Source: Vesta saturnalis
Taxonomy: Eukaryota; Arthropoda; Insecta; Coleoptera; Lampyridae
Length of the DNA: 64,000 nucleotides
Direction: 5' to 3'
NCBI GenBank assembly: GCA_036346205.1
Contig: JARFJB010001945.1
Location: 3,334,001 to 3,398,000 of the forward strand
Shown: positions 32,454 through 44,948 of the stretch, piece after piece
Numbering within the stretch: the stretch's first letter is position 1
How the letters are laid out: every line of letters begins with the position of its first letter
Translations under genes and position numbers: made by a program
The notes under the pieces: generated by a model
What the model was told of the DNA's origin: nothing
Databases searched by the model: none
What the model saw: the letters and a program-made list of their open reading frames with translations, nothing else

Positions 32454-34640
32454 ACAGGGTGATTCAAATTCGAGGGTAACCATGGGGATCTACGAAACGG
32501 TAAGAGATAGGTAGATAGTGTAAATTTCGTAAAGTTGCGTATTTATGTGCCCAACAACTTGGCGCTGAGAGACCTTACATTTTTTTTTCGTTTTTGAAAT
32601 TTTTAGAAAAAACTGAAATTTCAAACTTTCGTTTTTATTTTTTAATCAGTTTATTTAAGCAGATATCAAGAATCTGAAGGAACAAAATGGAGGTTACAGA
32701 TTTTAAATCCTTTGTTAAGTATCATCAACTTTGTTTTTTGTTATGGCTGCAATTTTTAATTTTTACGTCATTCGACAGAGAATTTTTGCTGATTTCAAAA
32801 CGTGTAACATGACTACCTTTTAATAAAAAATAATGCTAATAACACTGCGCAAGGGAAGTTTTTTCCAAATAAAGAAAGGAGATACTTTATGAAATGTTTA
32901 TAATGACAGAATTACAGAGAACAAATGTTAACACAATTAAAATAACAAGGAAATCAAAATCGATTTAACATTTTAACAACCAGTAACCAGTAACCAGCAA
33001 CACTGCTCTTTAAGTTAATAATAAATAATTTCATTCTTTCTTATAATAAATAAAGACTATGCAGTGTAAATAAAAGCAGATCATTGGATTGTAAATTAAC
33101 AACTGGAAGCGTAGCAATAACGAAAAACAACTACAGTAGGTGTTCAAAGAGAAAATCGTTTTCTTGAACAGATATCCGAGCTCTTCTTGTAATACTTTGT
33201 ATAGCTCGTTGAATATTCCGATAGGGAATACCCTCACACGTTGCTACAACACTATCGGGCAACTGGTCTGCATTTTCATATCGCCGGACTCAAGTCCGGA
33301 GACCGCGCGGGCCATTCAATGACTCCTCGATTTCCTATCCATTTATTTGTATAATTTTCCTCCAAATAATTCCTAACCAAAAGATCATTATGGGGTGGGA
33401 CGCCGTCTTGCTGCCACCAAAGGTCCCGTGATTGGATCAGTGGGATATCGTCCAAATATTCACTTATTGGTCCTCCCAAAAATTGATGGTATAACTGCGA
33501 ATTTAACGTCCCTTCATAAGTAAGAGGGCCTAGTAATGTATCATTAAGCAAACCAACCCAGACATTACAACCAGAACGATTTTGATTCCTAACTTGAATG
33601 TTTGCCCTTGGATTTTATATCTACCATACATGCTCATTATTGCGATTCAAGAATCCTACGTTAGAAAAATTACATTCATCAGTACAAATTATTCTGCTCG
33701 CAAAGTTTACGTCACCATTAGTTTGATCAAGTAACCAGTTACAAAAAGTTAGACATCTGTTATTATCACCTGGGCGTAACGTTTGGCTGACATGGATTTT
33801 GAAGGGCTTGTAATTTGAAAAATTGTATGTTCTCCAAACAGTTGTTTGATGAATATTTAAATTACGAGATACCTCTCTGGTGGATATTTATGGATTGTCA
33901 TTTAACTAAAAAAACTTTGAAAAATGAAAATAAAGTAAAAATTAACGTACTTGTCTTACCGATTGAATAATAGCTTCTCGATTTTCTAGAGGTATTCTGT
34001 TACCATATTTTACTCGTTTTACGTTAAATTGTCCGAATTCTCCCAGAGGTCTGTGTAATTTTAGAAAACAACTTTCATTTGGCTGATTTCGTTCTGGGCA
34101 CTCTTCAAAATAGGAGTTAGCAGCGTTTCTTGAATTTCGGTGTTTGGCATATTAACTAACAAGTGGCGGCCCAATATCATGGTTTCTTGATTATTTGTTT
34201 GACTTTGTCAATGCGATGGTATCTTGATATTTTATTTCTATTTTAATTTATTAATTTTTATAATTATTAGCAATATTTTTTATTAAAAGATGTTACACAT
34301 TTTTGAAATCAGGAAAAAATTCTGTCGAATGACTTAAAAATTCAAAATGGCCGCCATAAGAAAAAACAAAGTTGATGATGGTTAACAAAGGAAGATCTGT
34401 AACCGCCATTTTGTAGAGCAGAAAAAATTGGTATAAGAAGATTTTTAATATCTGTTTAAATAACTGATTAAAAAATAAAAACGGAAATTTAAAATTTCAA
34501 AAACGAAAAAAAAATTTGGTCTCTCAGACCCAAGTTATTTGACACATAAATACGCAACTTTGCCATATTTACACTACCTACCTATCTTTTACCGTATCGT
34601 AGATCCCCATGGTTGCCCTCGAATTTGAATTATCCTGTAT
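32454..34640 (-). mobile_element. mariner-like transposon with ~380 bp TIRs
   Basis: The left arm (32454 to about 32845) begins ACAGGGTGATTCAAATTC. The right arm (about 34262-34640) is its inverted copy ending GAATTTGAATTATCCTGTAT. They share GGGGATCTACGA, CTCAGA and TTCGACAGAAT-type blocks. A minus-strand transposase pseudogene occupies the centre. Confidence 0.85.
33145..34170 (-). pseudogene. mariner-like transposase with 54 bp intron
   Basis: Exon 1 (about 34170 to 33960) carries the DUF4817-type HTH (NAANSYFEECPERN, LHRPLGEFG) and ENREAIIQS. A 54 bp GT-AG intron follows (33959 down to 33906; donor GTAAGA, acceptor TTTTTAG). After it the frame resumes with STREVSRNLNIHQTTVW, the family's second DNA-binding helix, with no shift. 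Further on are a TDECNFSN-type first catalytic block, QDGVPPHNDLLVRNYL with the second Asp, and WPARSPDLSP. Damage includes a TAA just after the intron (33888-33890), two stops near 33615-33622, and a frameshift after SPDLSP. The C-terminus ends in ENDFLFEHLL near 33145. Confidence 0.85.
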
Positions 34641-35059
34641 AGGGAAAGGATCGACCACAGCAGTAATTTAAAAATCACCGCTGATACTTCATATCTGGCA
34701 TGTGCTGTCATCATATAATAAATAAGTGTGGTCCGCTTGTTGTGTGTGTGAAATGAAGAGTTTTGGTGTTCTTATAAATTCTGGTATAATTTAACAATTT
34801 TACTGCATTCTTCATTAGGGAAAGTGCTCTTTACGAATTGTTATTTTACTGAATTTGTATTGGTGTTGTTGAGGGGTTGTAACTGATAAATTTTTGATAT
34901 GGTTAGATTGCTTGAGAAGTACTAGGTTAGGTAGCCCTGATAGATATGATATAAGAAAGTGTAGCGGGTAATACCGACCAAGGTGATCGATACTGACCAT
35001 GATTAGTCGATTTTACCGGAATCAACATTGCTTGTTTTTTTTCAAAATTCTCGATGCCG

Positions 35060-35370
35060 AAAAGATATCACAAAAAATAATCGCTCAACTTAGACCGAAA
35101 TGCATACAATGCACTGTCACGGCAATGCAAAGAAAGGAATTCTGCATTAAAAGTGCAGCAAAACATATCGCAATAAGAAACTAAAGCTTGCTGGAAAATC
35201 AGTTTTCACTCGTGATCAAAAAACAGAACTTGCAAGTCACGTATTGCAATTATCTAAACTACTTTATGGTTTAACTGGAAAAACTGTTCGAAAGTTAGGG
35301 TATGATTACGCATTTGAAAATGGTATAAAAAATCATTTTAATCTTCCCGTGGCCAAGCTTTCGGTTGTAC
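35060..35370 (+). pseudogene. pogo/Tigger-like transposase N-terminal fragment
   Basis: The plus-strand frames encode MQRKEFCIKSAAKHIAI, then KLAGKSVFTRDQKTELASH and LQLSKLLYGLTGKTVRKLGY with DYAFENGIKNHFN. These match the Psq-type and CENP-B-like helix-turn-helix DNA-binding region of pogo-family transposases (Tc1/mariner superfamily). The DDE catalytic domain is not recognisable downstream. The open frame continuing to 35654 has no convincing similarity. A frameshift separates the first and second helices near 35185. It is a DNA-binding-domain fossil. Confidence 0.6.
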
Positions 35371-35629
35371 TACCAGTAACCAAGCCCAGACAAATATTTT
35401 ATTTAACTGTTGTTTACAGTATTGATAGGCTTAAAGAAAATTTCACTATAATTAAAAACTTAATCTATGCTATAACTAAATCTTTCAATCCAACGAAAAG
35501 AATTAGTGATGTTAAAAATCGTAGTTTAATTATTTCAAAAGAAAAACAAAATTCTATTTTAAAAAAATCACTTCTAGAAATTTATTCAGAATTACCACCT
35601 TTATTTCCTGGTAGTCCGGGTACTAAGTT

Positions 35630-36480
35630 TTTTTATCTTCTTTCCTGTGTGTGATGCATATTGCTCTACGACATTCAATGCAAGATACTCTTGATTTTTC
35701 GCCTTGATTTCTAGGACATAAGCTGCATCTTCGATTTGCGGCCGTATTCGCAGTTGAAGGCATCTGTTGGACACCGCTTGTGGTGGGAAATAAATTAGTG
35801 GCAGCTTTTACAGCTGAATGAAGTCCGTTTTCAATTTGTTTTCTCTGTAAAGCATTTGGTTGAGTAAGAGAAATTGCCAGTTCCCGTAGAAATGTTCTAC
35901 GTCTACTTTTATTATTTGGCCTCCAGTCCGAGTTCTTTTTTATTCAAACGATGTATGCATTTAGAGCAGCCATGTCGACAACCTCCATCATCAAAGGCTG
36001 GGACATATGAGAAGTCATGGTTTCTATGAAAGCGAAAATGCTGGTATGTTCTTCTTTTGATGAATTGGGTTGTAACTGATTCGGAATTTCCCGTTTATTT
36101 GGCCGCAGTGTTCCGGTTATTGTTGGATTTTTGTTTGTTAGCAATTCAAGTGCCAAAGAAGTAAACGTAAAAAGATTATCTACTGTAACACCTCGCCCAG
36201 TTTCATAGTAAGGTTTAGCCAGGTCTACACAACTTGTTGTCCTTGATTTACTTCCCTTCTGTTGTCAATTATTCCAGTATATACTTACAAATTTAAGATA
36301 TAAGGAGTTTCGGTGTCTGCGCAGATCCAGATTTTTATCCCATGTCGCCCCAGTTTGCTTTTCATGTATACTCGGAAGGGACTCTTCCTCTGAAGGTTGC
36401 TAGGCGTTCATCAATTGTTAGACATATGCCAGGTGAATAACAATCTATGCAGGCGGAGCAAAATTAGTCAAATATTGATC
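35630..36480 (-). pseudogene. piggyBac-like transposase, 3' part
   Basis: The minus strand reads SPGICLTIDERLATFRGR, a shifted frame with KLGRHGIKIW, then LAKPYYETGRGVTVDN near 36190-36240 with the catalytic-site Asp of the DDD fold. Next are LTNKNPTITGTLRPNKREIP, VDMAALNAYIV and the C-terminal Cys-rich finger (CSLCPRNQ...CIECRRAICITH, about 35640-35730). Between ETMTSHM and DMAALNAY roughly 70 residues of a normal piggyBac protein are missing, including the last catalytic Asp region. Frameshifts also occur near 36250 and 36370. It is non-functional. No matching TTAA-flanked termini were identified. Confidence 0.8.
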
Positions 36481-37479
36481 TAAGCGCCTGTAATTTGTCT
36501 TTTGTGTTTTTAATCCTCGTGAAATGTATATAAAATGCACCTGCGCATGCGCATAGAATTATTTTGCAATAATTTCACAATAAACAAAAGGTAATTATGA
36601 ACTCGCAGTGAATAACGAGAAAATGAACCTTTCGCATATAAACCGCCACGTGTAATTTCATTAGAAGTTTATGGGGCTGTGGCCATAATAAAAACTTGAA
36701 AATTTAGAATCAGGTATAGTTTATTGCGCTCTTTTCAACTAAAATATTTTCAGATGTCTAGCGCTTCCGGTTATACCGGAAGACGCCATCTACTTTGTTA
36801 TTTTTAATGGAACATCCTATATATTTTTGCATTTTTTGAATGTGAACCATAATTTTGAATCTTTTTTATTGAAACTATACCATGCCCATCTATTATGGTT
36901 TTTGAAAACATTATTTTCCAAAATTTTGACAGCTGGTCGACGTTTACAAAATGGACTGTAACTCCTATTTGGATTGAGATATAAAGTTAAAAACCAATTA
37001 AATTTGTAGTTCGTATGCATTTTTTTTAAATAAAACCGCTGCCTGAGAGTAATGCCTTAATTTATACCTTTCAGTAAGAGTTAAACCTGTAAAAAATTAC
37101 TTTTTTTAATGGACTACTCTATTTTTTGTTATGTAATCGAATTGGCGATAACATTTGCTACAAAGTGATATGACATGTTGTTATACCTCAATCAATCTGA
37201 TTTAGATTTGTTTCCAAAAAAAACGGAAAATTTTAATTCTTTAGCCATTATTTCAAAAATGCTATGGATTTTTGCTATGGATACGAGAAATAATCTTTCA
37301 AATGTCAAGTTTTTAATGTTTTTTTGCTAAAATAAACGTTTATACAAATGAAGAAGTTCTTAATTTATTTTTTATACACGGAAAATGCTACAAGATTTTT
37401 AGTAGAACATGCACAATATTTAACGAAAACTATTCACATTTACTTCACATGACAAAAATGGATGTAAAAAACTAGAAAC

Positions 37480-38110
37480 AAATTATAATAAATTATAATA
37501 ATTTAATATTAGTCAAGTTGCTGTGGTATGTGTGAATCCTTGCGATATTGCAGGCTCACATTCCATTAATATAAGTAATTTGATTGTAATCTCATTATAT
37601 TTAGAATTTACATCAGTTCTACATACAGAAAGACAAAATTTACTTCGATTGGGGCTTGAACCTTGATGACGCAGTTGGTTAGCGCGGTACTCTAGCAAAG
37701 TACAGGTCGTAGGTTCAAATCCCACTCGACTTTTTATTTATGTATTTAATACAATTAATAGTAATTTTTAATTACTTATTTACCTTTGAACTTATTCGTT
37801 GATAAAAAAAACTTATAATAATTTAATATTAGTCAAGCTGCTTTGGTATGTGTGAATCCTTGCGATATTGCAGGCTCACATTCCATTAATATAAGTAATT
37901 TGATTGTAATCTCATTATATTTAAAATTTACATCAGTTCTACATACAGAAAGACAAAATTTACATCGATTGGGGCTTGAACCTTGATGGCGCAGTTGGTT
38001 AGCGCGGTAGTCTAGCAAAGTACAGGTCGTAGGTTCAAATCCTACTCGAGGCAAACTTTTTATTTATGTATTTAATAAAATTAATAAGAATTTTTAATTA
38101 AATTATAATA
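37480..38110 (+). repeat. two tandem tRNA-like repeat units
   Basis: Units start near 37495 and 37813 with TTTAATATTAGTCAAG. Each contains a plus-strand module: 37660-37732, with a defective acceptor end, and 37980-38052, with acceptor ACCTTGA/TCGAGGC. The anticodon loop is CTAGCAA in both. They are the same family as the 9.8 kb and 43.3 kb repeats, inserted inside the long-armed mariner-like element. Confidence 0.8.
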
Positions 38111-38660
38111 AATGTTCGAAATGGTGGCCTTTCGCATCCAAGCATGATCTTAAGCGTGAAAAAACCCTCCAGTACTGCTGTTTTTACTTCTTGACGAGAG
38201 AGCTGCTCGCACGGGTGCCTCTAATTCCTCCCACGAGTTCACCCGTGTCTGGTAGATCTGTTGCTTGATATGATATTGAAACTAAACGTCTTGATAGTTT
38301 CTTTATCAGATCTCATGCGGATTCGTTGAAGCTCAGATATGATTGTTATGCCTGTTAAAAATCCTTTCACGTAAAAACTTAGATTCGTCTACCCACAAGT
38401 TAACTCTGTTGTTGGGGACTTTAGAATGAAGATCTTGTACTAACGAGTACAACTTTAGTCATGGAAGTGACGCTTCTTCAAAATCCTCTTTATTGAACAC
38501 CTACTGATTCCCAGAACTGGCCTCGAAATAAACCAAGGTATTCAACTCTCACTCTTCATCAGCAACTACAGTTTTTGGCCGTTTAACACTTGACCAATTC
38601 GTCCAAAGCGCACAAATTTTGCTGCGATTTTTTTAAATTTACCTCTTGTCATCTGTGGTA
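38110..38660 (-). pseudogene. mariner-like transposase remnant
   Basis: Heavily broken. The minus-strand frames still show FVRFGRIGQVLNG, RILKKRHFHD, a LWVDESKF-type catalytic block near 38385-38410, and the family C-terminus SCLDAKGHHFEHL (38115-38150). At least five frame changes are needed to connect them, and most of the catalytic core is gone. Confidence 0.65.
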
Positions 38661-39009
38661 AATGTGGATGGTTTTTTTAAATATTGTGCAAGTTCTACTA
38701 AGAATCTTCGCATTTTTCATGTATAAAAATAAATTAAGAATTTATTGATTTGTATAAACATTATTTTCGTTATTGTTATCCATTTTCACATTTTTAGCAG
38801 AAGTATTAAGGCACTTAAGGAATAAGTATTAAATCACGAACATTAAAAACTTGGCATTTGAAAAATTATTTCTCGTGTCAATAGTAACCATTCATATCAT
38901 TGTTTGATTTAGACATAACAACAACTCATATCACTTTGTAGCAAATTTTATCGCTAATTCGATTACGTAACAAAAAACCGTTGCCAAATTATCTGCCATA
39001 ATGTTTTCT

Positions 39010-39510
39010 GGTATATGTAAACAAACTTTGATGAAAAATTTGTAATAGGCAACTTCAAGTTACAAAATTAAAAAATCAAACTAATACTTTTTTATATAAT
39101 TTCAAAATAAGAAAAAATACCAAACAGTGGCACACCGTTTTTATGTTGCAAAATTGTGCATTCTTATTTATTAACCGATTTTTTTGAAAGTCGGGTATTG
39201 GGGGTTTTTAAGATTGCTAAGTATAAATCATTTGTCAATATTAAAAAATTCAAAATGGCGGATCAAAAATGGGGGATTATCATGTTTAAAAACCGATATG
39301 ACTAAAGAAAAAATGCTCCGCCACTGGTTGGATTTTGCTCATTAACGAACTTGACCTAGATTTTATGGCAATCAATTCTTGTACCAAATTTCATATCAAT
39401 AGCTTTAATAGTTCAAAATATATCGCGCGCACTCACTCACAGACACGAATTTATTTTTGTATTTTTTTTTGTTTTTCAAGTTCTTTAGGCGTATGTATAT
39501 GAGAAAGCAA
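39010..39510. repeat. insertion in right arm, unidentified repeat
   Basis: This ~500 bp block interrupts the inverted-arm alignment. It contains CCGATTTTTTTGAAAGTCGG and TTCAAAATGGCGGATC. It also has an ACCAAATTTCATATCAATAG..CACTCACAGACACG phrase, reminiscent of common arthropod element tails that I cannot name. Confidence 0.4.
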
Positions 39511-39831
39511 AATAGGGCATTCTATTTAAAAAATTGATTTTTCTACATTTTTACCTCTAGCTGAAAAGTATAAATTTAGGCATTATTCTCAGGCAAAGAA
39601 TTATTTAAAAAAAAATGCATACAAGGGCATCTTTGTCAAGATTTCGGAAAATAATTTAAATAATTGTAATCTCAAAAACCGTATTACATGGGCAATGTAG
39701 AGTTTCAATAAAAAAGATTCAAAATTATGGTTCCCATCCAAACATGCAAAAATATGTAGCGTGTTCCATTGAAAATAACAAAGTAGATTGCGACTTTTTG
39801 TCAGGGTATTTTGAACACCCTGTATACGTAG

Positions 39832-42235
<2,404 letters not shown>

Positions 42236-43331
42236 AGTACTCTTGTAAGGTTTATTAATTATTATTATGAATTATTATTATTCAAAAATTCATTAACTAA
42301 CTTGGTACAAAATTATTATATTTAAAACTTGAAAAAGAAATATTGGATGTCAATTTTTATTATCAATTGATTTATTAAGGTTACTTGCTATAATAAGTTG
42401 ATTATTGTTAGTATAGGTTAGTTTTTTTGTTCAAGTGAATTTAGATGTTTGTCAATTTCTAAAAGGTAAGCATAAATGCTACTAAGATTTTGAATGTCAG
42501 TTTTCTTCTTGAGATATGCATGTTTTTTATAGAAATAGGCATTTTTTGTAAACTGATTCAGTACAAATTATGTTTGCTTGTTCATAATCCATATTATGAC
42601 CTTTGTGAAAAACGAGTTCTGTAAGTGCACATCTGTTTGGATATAGTTTAATATCACTTTTGTGGTAGGTAATTCTAGAATTTAGTGGTCTTTTTGAATG
42701 GCCTAAATATTTTTTACTACAGTTTTTACAGGGTATTTCATATATTATATTAGTTAGTTGATTTTTAGGTAACTTATCTTTTAGTTTACTGGTCACTGAG
42801 TTTATAGTAAGTACGGTTTTGTTTGTAATTTTGATGTATTTAAATTTATTAAAAATTCCTGAAAATTTTGGTGTGATGTCTCTTTTGTAAGGTAAGGATA
42901 TATATAGGATTAAGTTCGGTTCTTCATTAATTTTTTCTATGTTGTTAACTATATTATTGTTAGTGTTATATAAGATATTTTTTGATTATTAAAAAATAAG
43001 TTATATAATATTTTTAAATTTTTTTTATGGAAAATAGGATCAGAAATGCGCAATACTCTAGTCTTCATTTGTTTTATCATATTTATCTTCTTATCTCTTC
43101 TGTCGTAGGAATGGTAGTTTATGTATCAACCTGAGCTGATAGATTTTTCAATACCAATCTACTATGATTTTATTATCCTTGTTTCTGATAAGTTTTATAT
43201 CTAAAAATGGTATTGAATTTTCATTATTTTCTTTTTCTAAAGTAAATTGGATATTAGGATCAAAACTGTTAAACTACCAGAGTATATTAAAAATTATTAT
43301 TAATTTTATTAAATACATAAATAACAAGTTT

Positions 43332-43404
43332 ACCTCGAGTAGGATTTGAACCTACAACCTGTACTTTGCTAAAGTACAGCGCTAACCAGCTGCGCTATCG
43401 AGAT
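43332..43404 (-). repeat. tRNA-like module (left of composite)
   Basis: 73 nt; acceptor ATCTCGA/TCGAGGT; T arm GTAGG-TTCAAAT-CCTAC with one change; loop TTAGCAA in place of CTAGCAA. tRNA-derived repeat, not a canonical gene. Confidence 0.6.
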
Positions 43405-43571
43405 TCAGCCCCAATCGTTGCAAACTTTGTCTTTATGTATGTGTGAAACCTTGCGATATTGCAGGTTCACATTCCATTAATATAAGTAATTTGATTTGTA
43501 ACCTCATTATATTTAGAATTGACATCAGCTCTACATACATAAAGACAAAGTTTGCATCGATTGGGGCTTGA

Positions 43572-43644
43572 ATCTCGATAGCGCAGTTGGTTAGCACGAT
43601 ACTCTAGCAAAGTACAGGTCGTAGCTTCAAATCCTACTCGAGGT
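43572..43644 (+). repeat. tRNA-like module (right of composite)
   Basis: 73 nt; acceptor fully pairs; anticodon stem GTACT/AGTAC-like with loop CTAGCAA (AGC). The D stem is altered (GCGC against GCAC). Confidence 0.6.
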
Positions 43645-44078
43645 AAACTGTTTATTTATGTGTTTAATAAAATTAATCATAATTTTTAACTACATATTTA
43701 CCTTTGAACTTATTCGTTCCTAACAAAAACTTATAATAATTACCAGAGTATACTGTATATTTCTTTTGATGGAAGTGACAATATTATATCATCAACATAC
43801 TTTTTAATAAAAAATAATTTTTAAGGTAATATATGTACTACTAGGTTTAATATATAGTCCATAACATAGTCAGCTAGTACAGGAGGTATACAAAAAACTC
43901 GGAGTTCCAAAGATTTGTTTATAGAATTTATTGTTAAAAGAAAAATAAGTTTTATTAAAAATAAATGTAATAATTTCTAGAGAAGTGTCTTGTTTTATTT
44001 TACAAAAATGTGTAATGTTTTCCCAATTTTTCTTTATTGATATTATACAGATAAAAGTTACTAAAGGGAAATATTACA

Positions 44079-44562
44079 TCCAAACACACAAGAACATATG
44101 TAGGTGATAGTAAACTATATCCACACAGATGTGCTCTTGTAGAACACGTTTTTTACAAAGGTCATAATATGAATTATGAACAAGCAAAAATAATTTGTAC
44201 TGAATCAGTTTACACAAAACGCCTACTAGTAGAAACAGCATCTATATCTCAAGAAGAAAACTATACAAACAAAAAAACTGACATTAAAAATCTTAGTAGC
44301 TTTTAGAAATTGACAAACATCTAAATTCACTTTAACAAAAAACTAACCTATACTAATTATAATCAACTTATTATAGCAAGTAACCTTAAATCAATTAATA
44401 ATAAAAATTGACATCCAACTTTTTTTTTAAAGTGTAATATAATTGTGTACCAACTTAGTTTATTAATTTCTTAATAATAATAATTACCAAATAATCTCAA
44501 AAAGGAAGTAAGTATAACATCTACTTAATTGAATTATTGTTTTTTGATAATAATATTTTTTA
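44079..44562 (+). pseudogene. Penelope 3' fragment (endonuclease tail and 3' end)
   Basis: It encodes the last part of the GIY-YIG protein (NRCALVEHVFYKGHNMNYEQ, then SISQEENYTNKKTDI-type tail). The 3' untranslated tail follows, and the sequence passes directly into the leader of the next PLE copy, as at 58250. It is the inverted duplicate of 42300-42680. Confidence 0.75.
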
Positions 44563-44570
44563 GTCCTTGA

Positions 44571-44865
44571 CATGGGCGTAGCCAGCTAAGGGCAGGGAGG
44601 GGCAACTGCCCTCCCCTGGAAGAGCAAAAATAAATTAAATAATTTTTAAATTTTAATAAACAAAAAATTAAATCTAAAATATACATATTTTTCTGTTCTG
44701 CATATTTTTTTGTTATCTGTTATTAGTTTAATTTAAGCATAATTAAAATCTCAAAGTTTTGTTTTCATTTGCCTTTTCTTTTTATCCTAAAATTTTACAT
44801 TTTGAACGACCATGGATCATGGTTTGCCCCCCCCCCCCCTGTTATAAATCCTGGCTACGCCCTTG
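44571..44865. mobile_element. non-autonomous hAT element (MITE), 8 bp TSD
   Basis: Ends CATGGGCGTAGCCAG and CTGGCTACGCCCTTG are inverted repeats. GTCCTTGA flanks both sides exactly (44563-44570, 44866-44873). The 295 bp body is AT-rich and non-coding, with a C-run near 44827-44838. It sits at the junction of two tandem PLE copies. Confidence 0.93.
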
Positions 44866-44948
44866 GTCCTTGATAATGAATGCAAAATTGTTCAAAAGCT
44901 AGGAATAAACCTTACAAGAGTACTTTTTTGTTTTTATTTTGGTGCATC

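Larger units (their letters stand above)
36786..39831 (-). mobile_element. mariner-like element with ~690 bp inverted arms
   Basis: The left arm (36786 to about 37475) and right arm (about 38655-39800) are inverted copies. Shared blocks include CATCTACTTTGTTATTTT, ATTTTTGCAT, ACCATAATTTTGAATC and, further in, ATATGACATGTTGTTAT-like sequence. The right arm carries a ~500 bp insertion (39010-39510) and ends near an ACACCCTGTATACG terminus (39818-39831). The centre holds a pair of tRNA-like repeats and a decayed transposase. Confidence 0.75.
43287..43740. mobile_element. composite inverted tRNA-like element with 12 bp TSD
   Basis: Two tRNA-like modules face each other (minus 43332-43404; plus 43572-43644), separated by the family's spacer. 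The outer ends are ATTAAAAATTATTATTAATT (left) and AACTTATAATAAT (right). TACCAGAGTATA lies immediately outside both ends (43275-43286 and 43741-43752). The disrupted PLE sequence continues across it, so the whole inverted pair inserted as one unit. Confidence 0.88.
42480..44060 (-). pseudogene. Penelope-like RT/GIY-YIG polyprotein
   Basis: On the minus strand the reverse transcriptase shows a KQIFGTP-type segment near 43905-43930, a broken ISPVLADYV, and the catalytic KYVDDIILSLPSKE near 43755-43800. After the inserted tRNA-like element come TRVLRISDPIFHKK (about 43025-43070) and the GIY-YIG nuclease. The nuclease reads NIIYEIPCKNCSKKYLG then NSRITYHKSD at 42640-42760, with NRCALTELVFHKGHNM and the family tail. 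Stops and indels interrupt the RT part; the nuclease is open over 42527-42796. It is a dead copy. Confidence 0.82.
42236..44078 (-). mobile_element. Penelope-like element, minus-strand copy
   Basis: This is a 5'-truncated PLE whose 3' tail lies at the low-coordinate end. It runs from reverse transcriptase (about 44060) through the endonuclease (about 42480) and is interrupted at 43287-43740 by a tRNA-like composite. It is joined head to head with the plus-strand PLE fragment starting at 44079. Confidence 0.8.

Noticed and set aside
35244..35654. 136-residue frame as one intact protein
   Set aside because: Only the first ~45 residues match a pogo-like HTH. The remainder has no family resemblance and overlaps the antisense end of a piggyBac remnant.
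37513..38054. Frames beginning MGFEPTTC / MPRVGFEPTTC
   Set aside because: This is the well-known spurious translation of tRNA T-arm and acceptor sequence on the opposite strand; the DNA is the tRNA-like repeat.
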